From CAYYMX01 sp964473045 (GTDB taxonomy: Bacteria > Pseudomonadota > Alphaproteobacteria > Methylaequorales > Methylaequoraceae): 21,075 nt of DNA. The stretch covers positions 1 through 21,075 of the forward strand of contig CAYYMX010000016.1 in assembly GCA_964473045.1 (NCBI GenBank). Direction: 5' to 3'. Made by a program: the position numbers and the translations under genes. Positions within the stretch are counted from its first letter, which is position 1. Each line of letters begins with the position of its first letter. Shown one piece after another: positions 7,260-15,329 of the stretch. The notes under the pieces were generated by a model. That model saw only the letters and a list, made by a program, of their open reading frames with translations. It did not search any database and was not told the origin of the DNA.

Positions 7260-7514
7260 TTAGTAAATTATTTTGACTACAAGTGCGTGAATATGTGTTT
7301 TCATTTCGTTATTTAGAATTTTAAAGATTAATCTTTGACCTTCTATTCTGGTTAATGCAGATAGTTTAGCAGATTTTATTGTAATAGAAAAATGTGAGTT
7401 ATCTCCTCCAGGATTGTTGAGATGATTCAAATGCTCTTTTGAATCATTAGTTACCTTCAGAAATGATGGTTGAAAAAAAATTTCAAGTTTTTTGTATATT
7501 GTTGATTCATTCAT
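7260..7514 (-). CDS. bolA: BolA-family protein
   Basis: 84 aa from ATG 7514; an upstream in-frame extension to 7562 would be hydrophobic and unlike the family, so it is rejected. The BolA signature is clear: HLNHLNNPGGDNSHFSITIKS (residues 28-48), a central RIEGQRLIF helix, and the IHALVV end motif with conserved His76. BolA proteins bind monothiol glutaredoxins and share [2Fe-2S] clusters, affecting iron homeostasis and the cell envelope. It is divergent from the J-protein gene with only 22 nt between start codons, so the promoters must lie inside the neighbouring genes or overlap. Confidence 0.92.
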   Translation of the reverse strand: MNESTIYKKLEIFFQPSFLKVTNDSKEHLNHLNNPGGDNSHFSITIKSAKLSALTRIEGQRLIFKILNNEMKTHIHALVVKIIY

Positions 7515-7536
7515 ATATTTAATAATAGAATAGATT

Positions 7537-8106
7537 ATGAAAAAAAAGTCAATCAAACACATTTATCCTTGGGAACAAAACTTAGGAGAAAAAGAATGCG
7601 ATGAAAAGAACTGTAATAAAGTAGGAAACTACCACGCACCAAAATCTCCAAACAGTTCTGACAAATATATTTTTTGTTATGATCATATAAAAAATTACAA
7701 CAAAAGATGGAACTATTTTGCTGGAAAATCTCAGAAAGAAATTTATGAATTTCAAAAAAATGACCTTTTTGAGAACAGACCCACAAAACCTTTCTCATCT
7801 GGAGAAAGATCAGAGATTAAATTTGAATTTGATTATTTTTTTGACAAATCCAAAATAAAATTTTCAAAGAAACAAAAAAAGATTAAACAGGAATTTTTTG
7901 AAAATTTTGATGATGAAATCAAAGAATCTATTAAGATACTTGAATTAGACTCAGAATTTACGGAATATCAATTAAAAAAAAAGTATAAGGAATTAGTAAA
8001 AAAATTTCACCCAGATCTTAATAAGGATCTTCTGAAAAAAGAAACAAAAATAAAAAAAGTTAACAGAGCTTACAAGGTTTTAGAAAAATTCCTAAAAAAA
8101 TTATGA
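7537..8106 (+). CDS. J-domain protein with N-terminal Cys/His motif
   Basis: 189 aa. Residues 15-62 hold a conserved-looking C-x4-C ... C-x2-H set (Cys21, Cys26, Cys47, His50) with HAPKS and YNKRWNYF, probably a zinc site. A charged linker follows. The C-terminal 60 residues form a J domain (ILELDSEFTEYQLKKKYKELVKKFHPDLNKD) with the diagnostic HPD at 158-160, so it should stimulate an Hsp70. The J domain at the C-terminus, instead of the N-terminus as in DnaJ, is typical of the alphaproteobacterial protein found next to bolA and cobS. Its stop overlaps the cobS start (ATGA, 8103-8106). Confidence 0.9.
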   Translation: MKKKSIKHIYPWEQNLGEKECDEKNCNKVGNYHAPKSPNSSDKYIFCYDHIKNYNKRWNYFAGKSQKEIYEFQKNDLFENRPTKPFSSGERSEIKFEFDYFFDKSKIKFSKKQKKIKQEFFENFDDEIKESIKILELDSEFTEYQLKKKYKELVKKFHPDLNKDLLKKETKIKKVNRAYKVLEKFLKKL

Positions 8107-9062
8107 AATTAGACAATAAAATACTAGAAATCAATAAATTAGATTCTCTTTGCTATTCGGACGAGGCATTTGGTCTAAAAAAAAGATTTTCTATACCTAG
8201 CTTTTCCAAAAAAACTAATTTAGTACCTGAGATAGATAAAAATTACGTTTTTGATGAAACAACAACCACGTCTATTTTGATGGGTTTTAAGTATAACAAA
8301 AAGGTTCTAATTCAAGGTTTGCATGGTACTGGCAAATCTACTCACGTTGAACAAATATCAGCAAGATTAAATTGGCCTTGCGTTAGAATTAATTTGGATA
8401 CTCATATCAGTAGGTTTGATTTGCTTGGCAAAGACATGATATCAGTTAAAGACAACAAACAAGTAACAAGCTTCAAAGAAGGATTGCTTCCTTGGTCAAT
8501 ACAAAATCCTGTAGCTTTAGTATTTGATGAATATGATGCTGGAAGACCTGATGTAATGTTTATTATCCAAAGAATTCTTGAAGCTAATGGAAAGTTAACA
8601 TTATTAGATCAAAATAGAGTTATAACACCAAATAAATCCTTTAGAATTTTTGGCACATGTAACACCATAGGTCTGGGAGACACCTTAGGTCTATATCATG
8701 GAACCCAAAATATAAATCAAGGACAACTTGACAGATGGAATATATTTACAACATTGAATTTTTTAAAGCCTGAAATTGAAGAAAAAATTATTAAAAATAA
8801 ATTAACAAAGCAATCAAAAAAGAGTATCAGTGTAATTCCTAAAATTGTTAAACTCGCTAATCTTGTAAGAGATTCTTTTAAAAATTCTGATCTTTCGATT
8901 TTAATGTCACCGAGAACTTGCATACTTTGGGCAGAGAACATAGAAATTTTCAATGATGTTGATCTAGCCTTTAAATTAACATTTTATAATAAATGTGATG
9001 AAAATGATCAAAAATTGATTAATGAGCATTATCAAAGATGTTTTGGGAGAGAACTTGAGTAA
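8103..9062 (+). CDS. cobS: Cobaltochelatase AAA+ subunit CobS
   Basis: 319 aa AAA+ ATPase of the MoxR/CobS type. Walker A is GLHGTGKST (72-80), preceded by the CobS-typical F.IPSFS...VPEID segment and followed by ARLNWPCVRINLDTHISRFDLLGKD. Walker B is ALVFDEYDAGRPD (138-150), and the sensor region is FGTCNTIGLGDTLGLYHGTQNINQGQLDRW. With CobT it forms the motor that drives the large CobN subunit to insert cobalt into hydrogenobyrinate diamide in aerobic B12 synthesis. No cobN is in the window. It sits between the J-protein and cobT, with coupled overlaps on both sides. Confidence 0.96.
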   Translation: MKLDNKILEINKLDSLCYSDEAFGLKKRFSIPSFSKKTNLVPEIDKNYVFDETTTTSILMGFKYNKKVLIQGLHGTGKSTHVEQISARLNWPCVRINLDTHISRFDLLGKDMISVKDNKQVTSFKEGLLPWSIQNPVALVFDEYDAGRPDVMFIIQRILEANGKLTLLDQNRVITPNKSFRIFGTCNTIGLGDTLGLYHGTQNINQGQLDRWNIFTTLNFLKPEIEEKIIKNKLTKQSKKSISVIPKIVKLANLVRDSFKNSDLSILMSPRTCILWAENIEIFNDVDLAFKLTFYNKCDENDQKLINEHYQRCFGRELE

Positions 9063-10779
9063 ACTCAATGATCTTGTATATTCAGCTGTATTAAGAGCAC
9101 TCTCAAAAAATAAAATCATACAGTTTTCTGAACATGGGTTTGAATTTAAAAACGAATCATCAAAAAAATGCATTGCTATAAAACCAGAAGCATTAGAAAT
9201 ACAAAATTCTTCAAGGGGATTTATTGATTTTAATTCGCTAACGCTAAGATATAATAACGAAAAAATTTTTAAAAAATATTTTCCAAAAGCAAATAGTCAA
9301 AAAAGTCTATTTAATATTTTAAACACTGCAAGGTCACTTTCTATTGGCTTTAAAGAATATATTGGATGTAAAGAAAACATATACAAGATTCTGGATAACA
9401 ATGTTTTTTTATTTAACTCCAAAGATAAAAATTCAATCCCAGAAAGATACTACAAAGATTTTTTCAATTTTTTTTTAAAAAATTTTCAAAAAAGGGATAA
9501 AGATTCAGTTAATTCTTTTTTAAAAAGATTTCCAAAAATAGATCCTAGCATTATCGAAAATCTAATAAAAAATATTAGTAATCAAGAAAAATTCTTAAAA
9601 GTTTTGTTGGATTTTATTAATCTTGTTTCTCAGAAAAATATATTATCAGATAATTCTATTAGTGATAGTGACAAAAAAAAAAATCAAAAAGAAACTAAAA
9701 ATCTGAGTCAACCCTATGAAAATTACGAAAAAATTCAAAAAGAATTGTTGAAAAAAGAAATATTGCCCAGAAAAAAAGTTTTGGATAAAAAATCACACTC
9801 TAATCTAACAAAGGATAAAACCCAATTTAATTATTTTAATTCTGATTCAGAAAAATATAAAATATTTACTAAAAAATTTGATCTTTTTACAAATGCTAAA
9901 AGAATGGCTTCATTCCAGCAATTAAAAGTTTTACGAAAACAAGTTGATGACGAGTTTCAAGATGATAATGCATTAGTAACTAGGTTAGCAAAAAAGCTTG
10001 AAAAACTTTTGTACTCAGCAAATCTAAATCACTGGAAATTTGATCAAGAAGAGGGTATTTTCGATGGCTCTAGATTTTCCAACTTCATTGCCAACCCTAA
10101 TTATTCATCAATTTTTAAGCTTGAGAGAGAAAATACAGCTAAAAACACAATTGTAAGTTTATTGCTAGATAACTCTGGTTCTATGAGGGGAAAACCAATT
10201 ATTACAGCTGCTAAAACCACAGAAATAATTACCAGAATGCTCGAAAAATGTAAAGTGCAAGTAGAAGTGCTTGGATTCACTACACGTGAATGGAAAGGTG
10301 GAAAATCAAGGCTTGAGTGGGATAAATATCAAAGACCAGCAAATCCAGGACGATTAAATGATCTTCTACACATCGTATATAAAGATGCAAATTCATCCTG
10401 GAAATCTTGTAGGAATAACCTAGGTCTAATAATAAAGGAAGGACTACTTAAAGAAAACATTGATGGTGAAGCACTAATCTGGGCTAGTGATAGACTTCTT
10501 AAACGTAGCGAAAAAAAAAAAATTTTAATTGTTATCTCTGATGGTGCACCAGTTGATGACTCAACTCTTTCTGCAAATAATTCAAATATCTTAGATATTC
10601 ATTTAAAAAAAACAGTTTCAGAACTAGAGAAAAAAAGAAGAATCCATTTACTAGCTATCGGGATTGGACATGACGTGTCAAAATACTATAACAATGCATT
10701 TACAATTGATGATGTAAGTAAATTAGGTGAAGTAATGGTAGATAACTTAACAAAAATTTTAAAACCTAGGAACTTTTAG
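9055..10779 (+). CDS. cobT: Cobaltochelatase VWA subunit CobT
   Basis: 574 aa from TTG 9055, which follows GGGAGA (9045-9050) by 4 nt. The alternative ATG 9022 lacks a Shine-Dalgarno sequence and overlaps cobS by 41 nt. The protein then begins LSKLNDLVYSAVLRALS, close to the family's N-terminus. A basic, low-complexity linker (about 215-260) replaces the long acidic linker of other CobT proteins. The C-terminal third is a von Willebrand A domain with MIDAS motif DNSGSMRG (Asp372), FTTREWKGG, and SDGAPVDDSTLS. It partners CobS in ATP-driven cobalt insertion. The 3' end overlaps rpmB tail to tail by 14 nt. Confidence 0.94.
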   Translation: MSKLNDLVYSAVLRALSKNKIIQFSEHGFEFKNESSKKCIAIKPEALEIQNSSRGFIDFNSLTLRYNNEKIFKKYFPKANSQKSLFNILNTARSLSIGFKEYIGCKENIYKILDNNVFLFNSKDKNSIPERYYKDFFNFFLKNFQKRDKDSVNSFLKRFPKIDPSIIENLIKNISNQEKFLKVLLDFINLVSQKNILSDNSISDSDKKKNQKETKNLSQPYENYEKIQKELLKKEILPRKKVLDKKSHSNLTKDKTQFNYFNSDSEKYKIFTKKFDLFTNAKRMASFQQLKVLRKQVDDEFQDDNALVTRLAKKLEKLLYSANLNHWKFDQEEGIFDGSRFSNFIANPNYSSIFKLERENTAKNTIVSLLLDNSGSMRGKPIITAAKTTEIITRMLEKCKVQVEVLGFTTREWKGGKSRLEWDKYQRPANPGRLNDLLHIVYKDANSSWKSCRNNLGLIIKEGLLKENIDGEALIWASDRLLKRSEKKKILIVISDGAPVDDSTLSANNSNILDIHLKKTVSELEKKRRIHLLAIGIGHDVSKYYNNAFTIDDVSKLGEVMVDNLTKILKPRNF

Positions 10780-11065
10780 AACTGCTTTGCTGTTTTGAGG
10801 AAAATAATTTTTTTAATTTTTTTGTCTCAGCGGTATGCCTATTGTTTTTTATATTAAGAACATACGAATCAATTCCTCCCTTGTTTTCAACACTTTTTAT
10901 TCCTCGCGTAGAGACCTTGAGTTTAACTTTTTTACCTAAAATCTCGGAATAAAAAGATACATTCTGGAGATTAGGTAAAAATCTTCTCTTTGTCTTATTT
11001 ATCGCATGACTAACGTTATTACCAACTAACGGTACTTTCTTTGTTATAGTACATCTTTTTGTCAT
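10766..11065 (-). CDS. rpmB: 50S ribosomal protein L28
   Basis: 99 aa, close to the alphaproteobacterial length. The N-terminus shows the L28 signature: RCTITKKVPLVGNNVSHAINKTKRRFLPNLQ, then VSTRGIKSVENKGGIDSYVL. A serine-rich tail (SSKQQSSSKSS) lies in the part overlapping the cobT end. It is transcribed towards cobT, and its own start lies 53 nt after the meaB stop, so it may read from the meaB operon or from its own promoter in that gap. Confidence 0.97.
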   Translation of the reverse strand: MTKRCTITKKVPLVGNNVSHAINKTKRRFLPNLQNVSFYSEILGKKVKLKVSTRGIKSVENKGGIDSYVLNIKNNRHTAETKKLKKLFSSKQQSSSKSS

Positions 11066-11118
11066 AAAAACATCCTGAATCTAGAGATATAATTTAAAAA
11101 TACAAACCAAATATTAAT

Positions 11119-12315
11119 TTATTTTTTTACAATGTAATCAAGTATTATGTTTGTTGCAACACCTATACTAATCTTTTTAGAAAAAACTTTTTCCTCAATT
11201 TGTTTTACAAATAAAGTTGATTTTAAATCTCTGCTTACATAATCAATGATCTTCTGATTAATACTACCCCACATCCACTTAATTTTTTGCAAATCTCTGG
11301 ATTTAAAAAAACTTCCATTCTTTTTTCTCCTTTTAACAAATTCATTAACACTTTTCCACACTTTATCAATCCCAATTCCTTTTAAAGATGAACATTTAAG
11401 TACATCAGGCTTTGATTCAAATTCTCTACTACTTCCAATAATCTGAAGTGCGTTACTATAATCTTGGCGTGTTAGCTCTGCAGTATTTTCTAATTCATTA
11501 TCAGATTTATTAACCACCAATATGTCAGCAAGTTCAATTATACCCTTTTTAATTCCCTGGAGTTCATCTCCACCTGATGGAAGTAACATAACAAGGAAAA
11601 TATCAACCATATCGTAAACTTCTGTTTCTGCTTGACCAACCCCCATTGTTTCGACAAAAATTATATAAAGCCCAAACTCTTCCAAGCACAAAATTGAATC
11701 CCTACTTTTTTTAGCTACACCACCCAACTGTCCATCACTGGGACTTGGCCTTATAAAAGCATTTGGGTTGATTGATAGTTTTTCCATTCTTGTTTTATCC
11801 CCTAATATTGAACCTCCTGTTCTCTTTGATGATGGGTCAATAGCTAAAACCGCAACTTTAAATCCTTTTGCAATTAGTTTTAAACCTAGTGCTTCTATAA
11901 ATGTTGATTTTCCAACTCCTGGAACTCCAGTTACACCAATTCTTATAGATTTTTCAGTATACCTAAATTTACTAAACAAGTAATCTGTAGCCAAATTATC
12001 CTTTTTCAAACTTGATTCTACTAACGTAATAGTCTTAGCCAAATCTTTTCTAGATCCTTTTCTTATCCCATCAAGTAATTTATTTAAATAAAAAAAACTT
12101 TCTTTAGATAACTCCTCAACATTCTTTTTTTTTATACAAAAATCATTTGCTGAGACAAAGCCATCAGAAAATTTATATATTTTGTTTAATATTTTTTTCT
12201 CGGGAAACCTTTTCTCACCAATATACCTTGCTAGTGATACAGGAGAAATTCCTAAATGTTTAGCAAAATCCTTTTGGGAAATTCTTTTAAATCTCAAGAA
12301 ATCCCTAAGTTTCAT
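11119..12315 (-). CDS. meaB: MeaB/ArgK GTPase with N-terminal Cro/XRE-like HTH
   Basis: 398 aa, about 65 longer than usual MeaB. Residues 70-398 are the chaperone GTPase of methylmalonyl-CoA mutase: GVTGVPGVGKST (Walker A, 127-138), DPSSKRTGGSILGDKTRM, a G3-type VETMGVGQAE, and VVNKSD. It protects and gates cofactor loading of the mutase encoded 23 nt upstream. The extra N-terminus (1-62) reads as a helix-turn-helix: RISQKDFAKHLGISPVSLARYIGEKRFPEKKILNKIY, ending FVSANDF as in Cro/YdaS-type repressors. There is no Met between the HTH and the GTPase, and the reading frame is open, so the fusion appears genuine. A palindrome and promoter-like boxes sit immediately before the ATG. Confidence 0.93.
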   Translation of the reverse strand: MKLRDFLRFKRISQKDFAKHLGISPVSLARYIGEKRFPEKKILNKIYKFSDGFVSANDFCIKKKNVEELSKESFFYLNKLLDGIRKGSRKDLAKTITLVESSLKKDNLATDYLFSKFRYTEKSIRIGVTGVPGVGKSTFIEALGLKLIAKGFKVAVLAIDPSSKRTGGSILGDKTRMEKLSINPNAFIRPSPSDGQLGGVAKKSRDSILCLEEFGLYIIFVETMGVGQAETEVYDMVDIFLVMLLPSGGDELQGIKKGIIELADILVVNKSDNELENTAELTRQDYSNALQIIGSSREFESKPDVLKCSSLKGIGIDKVWKSVNEFVKRRKKNGSFFKSRDLQKIKWMWGSINQKIIDYVSRDLKSTLFVKQIEEKVFSKKISIGVATNIILDYIVKK

Positions 12316-12316
12316 A

Positions 12317-12335
12317 ATTAACCATAATGGTTAAT
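12317..12335. promoter_or_regulatory. 19-bp palindrome before meaB, candidate operator
   Basis: The plus-strand sequence ATTAACCATAATGGTTAAT has two perfect 9-bp arms around one base. It lies in the 23-nt gap between the mutase stop and the meaB start, 1 nt from the ATG, overlapping the end of a putative -10 and the expected transcription start. Its position before a gene whose product has an HTH suggests an autoregulatory operator. In RNA it could also form a hairpin over the ribosome-binding site. Confidence 0.5.
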
Positions 12336-12361
12336 ATATCATAGTATATTAATTATTTCAA
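12333..12361 (-). promoter_or_regulatory. Sigma70-like promoter inside the mutase 3' end
   Basis: On the minus strand: TTGAAA (12361-12356, 5 of 6 match to -35), a 17-nt spacer, then TATATT (12338-12333, 5 of 6 match to -10), preceded by TGA, giving an extended -10. The mutase stop codon supplies the TG. The predicted start would fall inside the palindrome about 10 nt before the meaB ATG. AT-rich DNA produces such boxes by chance, so this is moderate evidence only. Confidence 0.4.
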
Positions 12362-14462
12362 TTGCTGCTTCAGGAATATTTGTTCCAGGTCCAAAAACTT
12401 TACTAACACCTAAATCATACAAAAATTTGTAGTCTTGAGGTGGAATTACTCCTCCACAAATCACTTTTATATAATTAGCATCATTTTTTTTTAGAGCATT
12501 CATTAATAAAGGGATTAAAGTTTTATGACCTGCTGCCAAAGTTGAAACACCTATTAAATGAACATCATTCTCAATTGCCTGAATAGCAGCTTCTTCTGGA
12601 GTTTGAAATAATGGGCCAACATCAACATCAAAGCCTAAATCAGAAAAGGCTGTTGCAATTAATTTTGCCCCTCTATCGTGCCCATCCTGACCCATTTTAA
12701 CAACAAGCATTCTAGGCCTTCTTCCATTAGATACAACAAACTTGTCTACATGTTCATTAAGAAGAGTCAGATTTTCTTGAGATTTAATAGATTTTCCATA
12801 TACACCAGATATTGTTTTAGTTGATAGAGAATGCCTACCAAAAATATTTTCCATTGCTTTAGTCATTTCTCCAACAGTACATCTATGTTTTGCAGCCTCA
12901 ACGCATATTTCCAAAAGATTAGAACTTTCTGCCTTAGCAACTATCTCAATCTTATCTAATAGTTTTTTAACTTTGTCTTCATTTCTCAATTCTTTAATCT
13001 TTTTTAATTTGTTAATCTGATCTTTTCTTGTTTTTTCATTATCAATTGAGAGAATATTAATTGCTTGCTTTTCATTAGACTTATATTTATTAACGCCTAC
13101 TATAGTTTCTTGGAGAGAATCGACCTTAGCTTGTCTCTTAGCAGAACTTTCCTCTATTCTCATTTTAGGAATACCTAGTTCTATGGCTTTAACCATTCCC
13201 CCAGCATCGTCAATCTCTTTCATCAACTTTTTTGACTCTTTGATCACACTAGACGTCAAACTTTCCAAATAATAAGAACCAGCTAAAGGATCAATAACAT
13301 TGCAGATTCCAGTTTCTTCAGAAATAATTAATTGGGTATTTCTTGCAATTTTAGCTGAAGATGGTGTTGGTAATGCAAGAGCTTCATCAAAACTATTAGT
13401 ATGAAGAGATTGTGTGCCTCCTAAAACTGCTGCCATTGCTTCAATTGTGGTTCTTATTATATTATTGTATGCATCTTGCTCAGTTAATGAAACCCCGGAT
13501 GTTTGACAATGTGTTCTAAGAGCTAAACTTTTTTTATTTTTTGGTTTGAATTTACTAATTATTTCTGTCCATAAAAATCTGGCCGCTCTCATTTTTGCAA
13601 TTTCCATAAAAAAATTCATTCCTATTGACCAAAAAAACGAAAGTCGTGGAGCAAAATCATCAATCTTTAAATTTCTATTAATTGCTGCTTCAACATACTC
13701 TTTTCCATCAGCAAGAGTATAAGCTAACTCTTGGACTTGATTAGCTCCTGCTTCCTGCATATGATAACCACTTATAGAAATAGAATTGAATTTTGGCATA
13801 TGTTGTGAGGCATACTCTATGATGTCTGCCACTATACGCATACTTGGTTTAGGTGGAAAAATAAATGTATTTCTAACCATAAATTCCTTAAGTATATCGT
13901 TTTGAATTGTACCTGTGAGTTTTTCCTTTGAACAACCTTGCTCTTCACCAGATGCTATAAAGCAAGCTAGGACAGGAATAACTGCTCCATTCATTGTCAT
14001 AGAAACACTCATATTTTCTAAAGGAATGCCTTTAAAAAGAGCATTCATATCTTCAATTGAATCAACAGCTACTCCTGCACTACCAACATCCGCAATAACC
14101 CTAGGGTGATCTGAATCGTAGCCTCTATGAGTTGCTAGATCAAATGCAACAGAAAGACCTGTAACCCCATTTTTCAAACCTTCTTTATAAAACCTGTTAG
14201 ACTCTTCAGCTGTAGAAAAGCCTGCATACTGTCTAATAGTCCATGGCCTATTAGCATACATAGTAGCCCTAGGGCCTCGAGTAAATGGAGGCAAACCAGG
14301 AAAACCAAGGTCATGATTAATATTTTTTAGATCTTCAGCTGTATAAAGTGGTTTGACCTTTATTCCTTCCGGTGTTTCCCAGAAAAGATCTTCAACCTTT
14401 CTATCTTTGAGTTCTTTAATCGCTAAGTCATACCAATCTTTATGTTTAAAATTTTTAGACAA
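12339..14462 (-). CDS. scpA: Methylmalonyl-CoA mutase, B12-dependent
   Basis: 707 aa from a TTG start at 14462 (GGA 8 nt upstream; no in-frame ATG nearby). Catalytic TIM-barrel residues 1-500 include GPRATMYANRPWTIRQYAG (Tyr69 is the equivalent of the substrate-contacting tyrosine), GLSVAFDLATHRGYDSDHPRV, SISGYHMQEAGA, and RTHCQTSG. The C-terminal cobalamin domain has DGHDRGAK with axial ligand His595, VSTLAAGH, and CGGVIPPQDY. The single-chain form interconverts (R)-methylmalonyl-CoA and succinyl-CoA in propionate, valine and isoleucine catabolism. A separate small subunit is not needed for this class. It is followed by its chaperone meaB. No propionyl-CoA carboxylase gene is in the window. 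Confidence 0.96.
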   Translation of the reverse strand: MSKNFKHKDWYDLAIKELKDRKVEDLFWETPEGIKVKPLYTAEDLKNINHDLGFPGLPPFTRGPRATMYANRPWTIRQYAGFSTAEESNRFYKEGLKNGVTGLSVAFDLATHRGYDSDHPRVIADVGSAGVAVDSIEDMNALFKGIPLENMSVSMTMNGAVIPVLACFIASGEEQGCSKEKLTGTIQNDILKEFMVRNTFIFPPKPSMRIVADIIEYASQHMPKFNSISISGYHMQEAGANQVQELAYTLADGKEYVEAAINRNLKIDDFAPRLSFFWSIGMNFFMEIAKMRAARFLWTEIISKFKPKNKKSLALRTHCQTSGVSLTEQDAYNNIIRTTIEAMAAVLGGTQSLHTNSFDEALALPTPSSAKIARNTQLIISEETGICNVIDPLAGSYYLESLTSSVIKESKKLMKEIDDAGGMVKAIELGIPKMRIEESSAKRQAKVDSLQETIVGVNKYKSNEKQAINILSIDNEKTRKDQINKLKKIKELRNEDKVKKLLDKIEIVAKAESSNLLEICVEAAKHRCTVGEMTKAMENIFGRHSLSTKTISGVYGKSIKSQENLTLLNEHVDKFVVSNGRRPRMLVVKMGQDGHDRGAKLIATAFSDLGFDVDVGPLFQTPEEAAIQAIENDVHLIGVSTLAAGHKTLIPLLMNALKKNDANYIKVICGGVIPPQDYKFLYDLGVSKVFGPGTNIPEAAIEIINIL

Positions 14463-14477
14463 CTCTATAATCCATTA

Positions 14478-15329
14478 TCAATATTTTAATTCTTTCATGT
14501 AAAATTTAGGAGATATTTTTTTTATACTTATTAAATCACTTAATTTTTTTCTATCAACACAGTTATTAATATTCACCTCTCTATGAATTCCTGAAGTTAT
14601 TAATAACGAGTCAAGTTTTTGATTATTAGCACCTTTTATATCATTCTCAAGTGAATCTCCAATAACTAAAATTTTTTTATTATTTTCAATCTTTTTGTAA
14701 CAAAAATCATAAATTTCATTGAAAGGTTTTCCAAAATATTTTACTTTTCCTCCAATTTTTTCATAATATTCAGCTATTAAACCAGCACATATCATAAAGT
14801 TTTCACCCCTAACCACTTTTTTATCTGGATTTGAACAAATCATTAGTGGTTTATATTCAAGAAATTCTTTTAGTAATGGCTTATAATTATCCAACAAATC
14901 ATTATCTCCCCAAGGTCCAGTATTGACAATAATATCTGTTTTTTTTGGATCATTAACTATATTAACTTGCAAGCCTTCTACTAAATGAGAATCCCTATCT
15001 GGACCAATTAAGTAACAGTTAACAGATCTATTTTCTCTTTCTTTCAATTTTTGCCAAGTAATCTCACCCGATGAAATCACATCATCATATAAAAAATCAT
15101 CCACACCAAATTCATGTAATTGAGAACGTATAACATATGATCTTCGTGGAGCATTGGTGAGAAAGAAAATATTCTTCTTTTTTTTTTTAAAGTTTTTTAA
15201 AACATCAAGTACATTGGGCAGTATTTTGATTCCGTTATGCACAACTCCCCACAAATCAATAAAAAAAACATCATACACATCAATTAAATTTGAAAGTCTA
15301 TCAAGTTCTTTAAAGTGAGGGAAACTCAT
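14478..15329 (-). CDS. HAD-superfamily class IIA protein (TIGR01459-like)
   Basis: 283 aa, NagD-related. Motif I is FFIDLWGVVHNG (Asp25); motif II is FFLTNAPRRS; the C2A cap follows; GKPFNEIY provides the motif III lysine; GDSLENDIKGA is motif IV. The residue two after Asp25 is Trp, not the acid/base Asp of most HAD phosphatases. From memory this LWGV form is common in this subfamily, so phosphatase activity should not be assumed. The natural substrate is unknown. The start overlaps the pyrD stop (ATGA), and the mutase gene follows after 15 nt, so it sits in the lysK-to-meaB transcript. Confidence 0.88.
   Translation of the reverse strand: MSFPHFKELDRLSNLIDVYDVFFIDLWGVVHNGIKILPNVLDVLKNFKKKKKNIFFLTNAPRRSYVIRSQLHEFGVDDFLYDDVISSGEITWQKLKERENRSVNCYLIGPDRDSHLVEGLQVNIVNDPKKTDIIVNTGPWGDNDLLDNYKPLLKEFLEYKPLMICSNPDKKVVRGENFMICAGLIAEYYEKIGGKVKYFGKPFNEIYDFCYKKIENNKKILVIGDSLENDIKGANNQKLDSLLITSGIHREVNINNCVDRKKLSDLISIKKISPKFYMKELKY

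Noticed and set aside
7515..7562. N-terminal extension of BolA
   Set aside because: The added residues are hydrophobic, overlap the divergent J-protein start, and are absent from the usual BolA N-terminus; ATG 7514 gives normal length.
9022..9062. Frameshift between cobS and cobT suggesting a fused protein
   Set aside because: Both proteins are complete by family comparison; the overlap is ordinary translational coupling.
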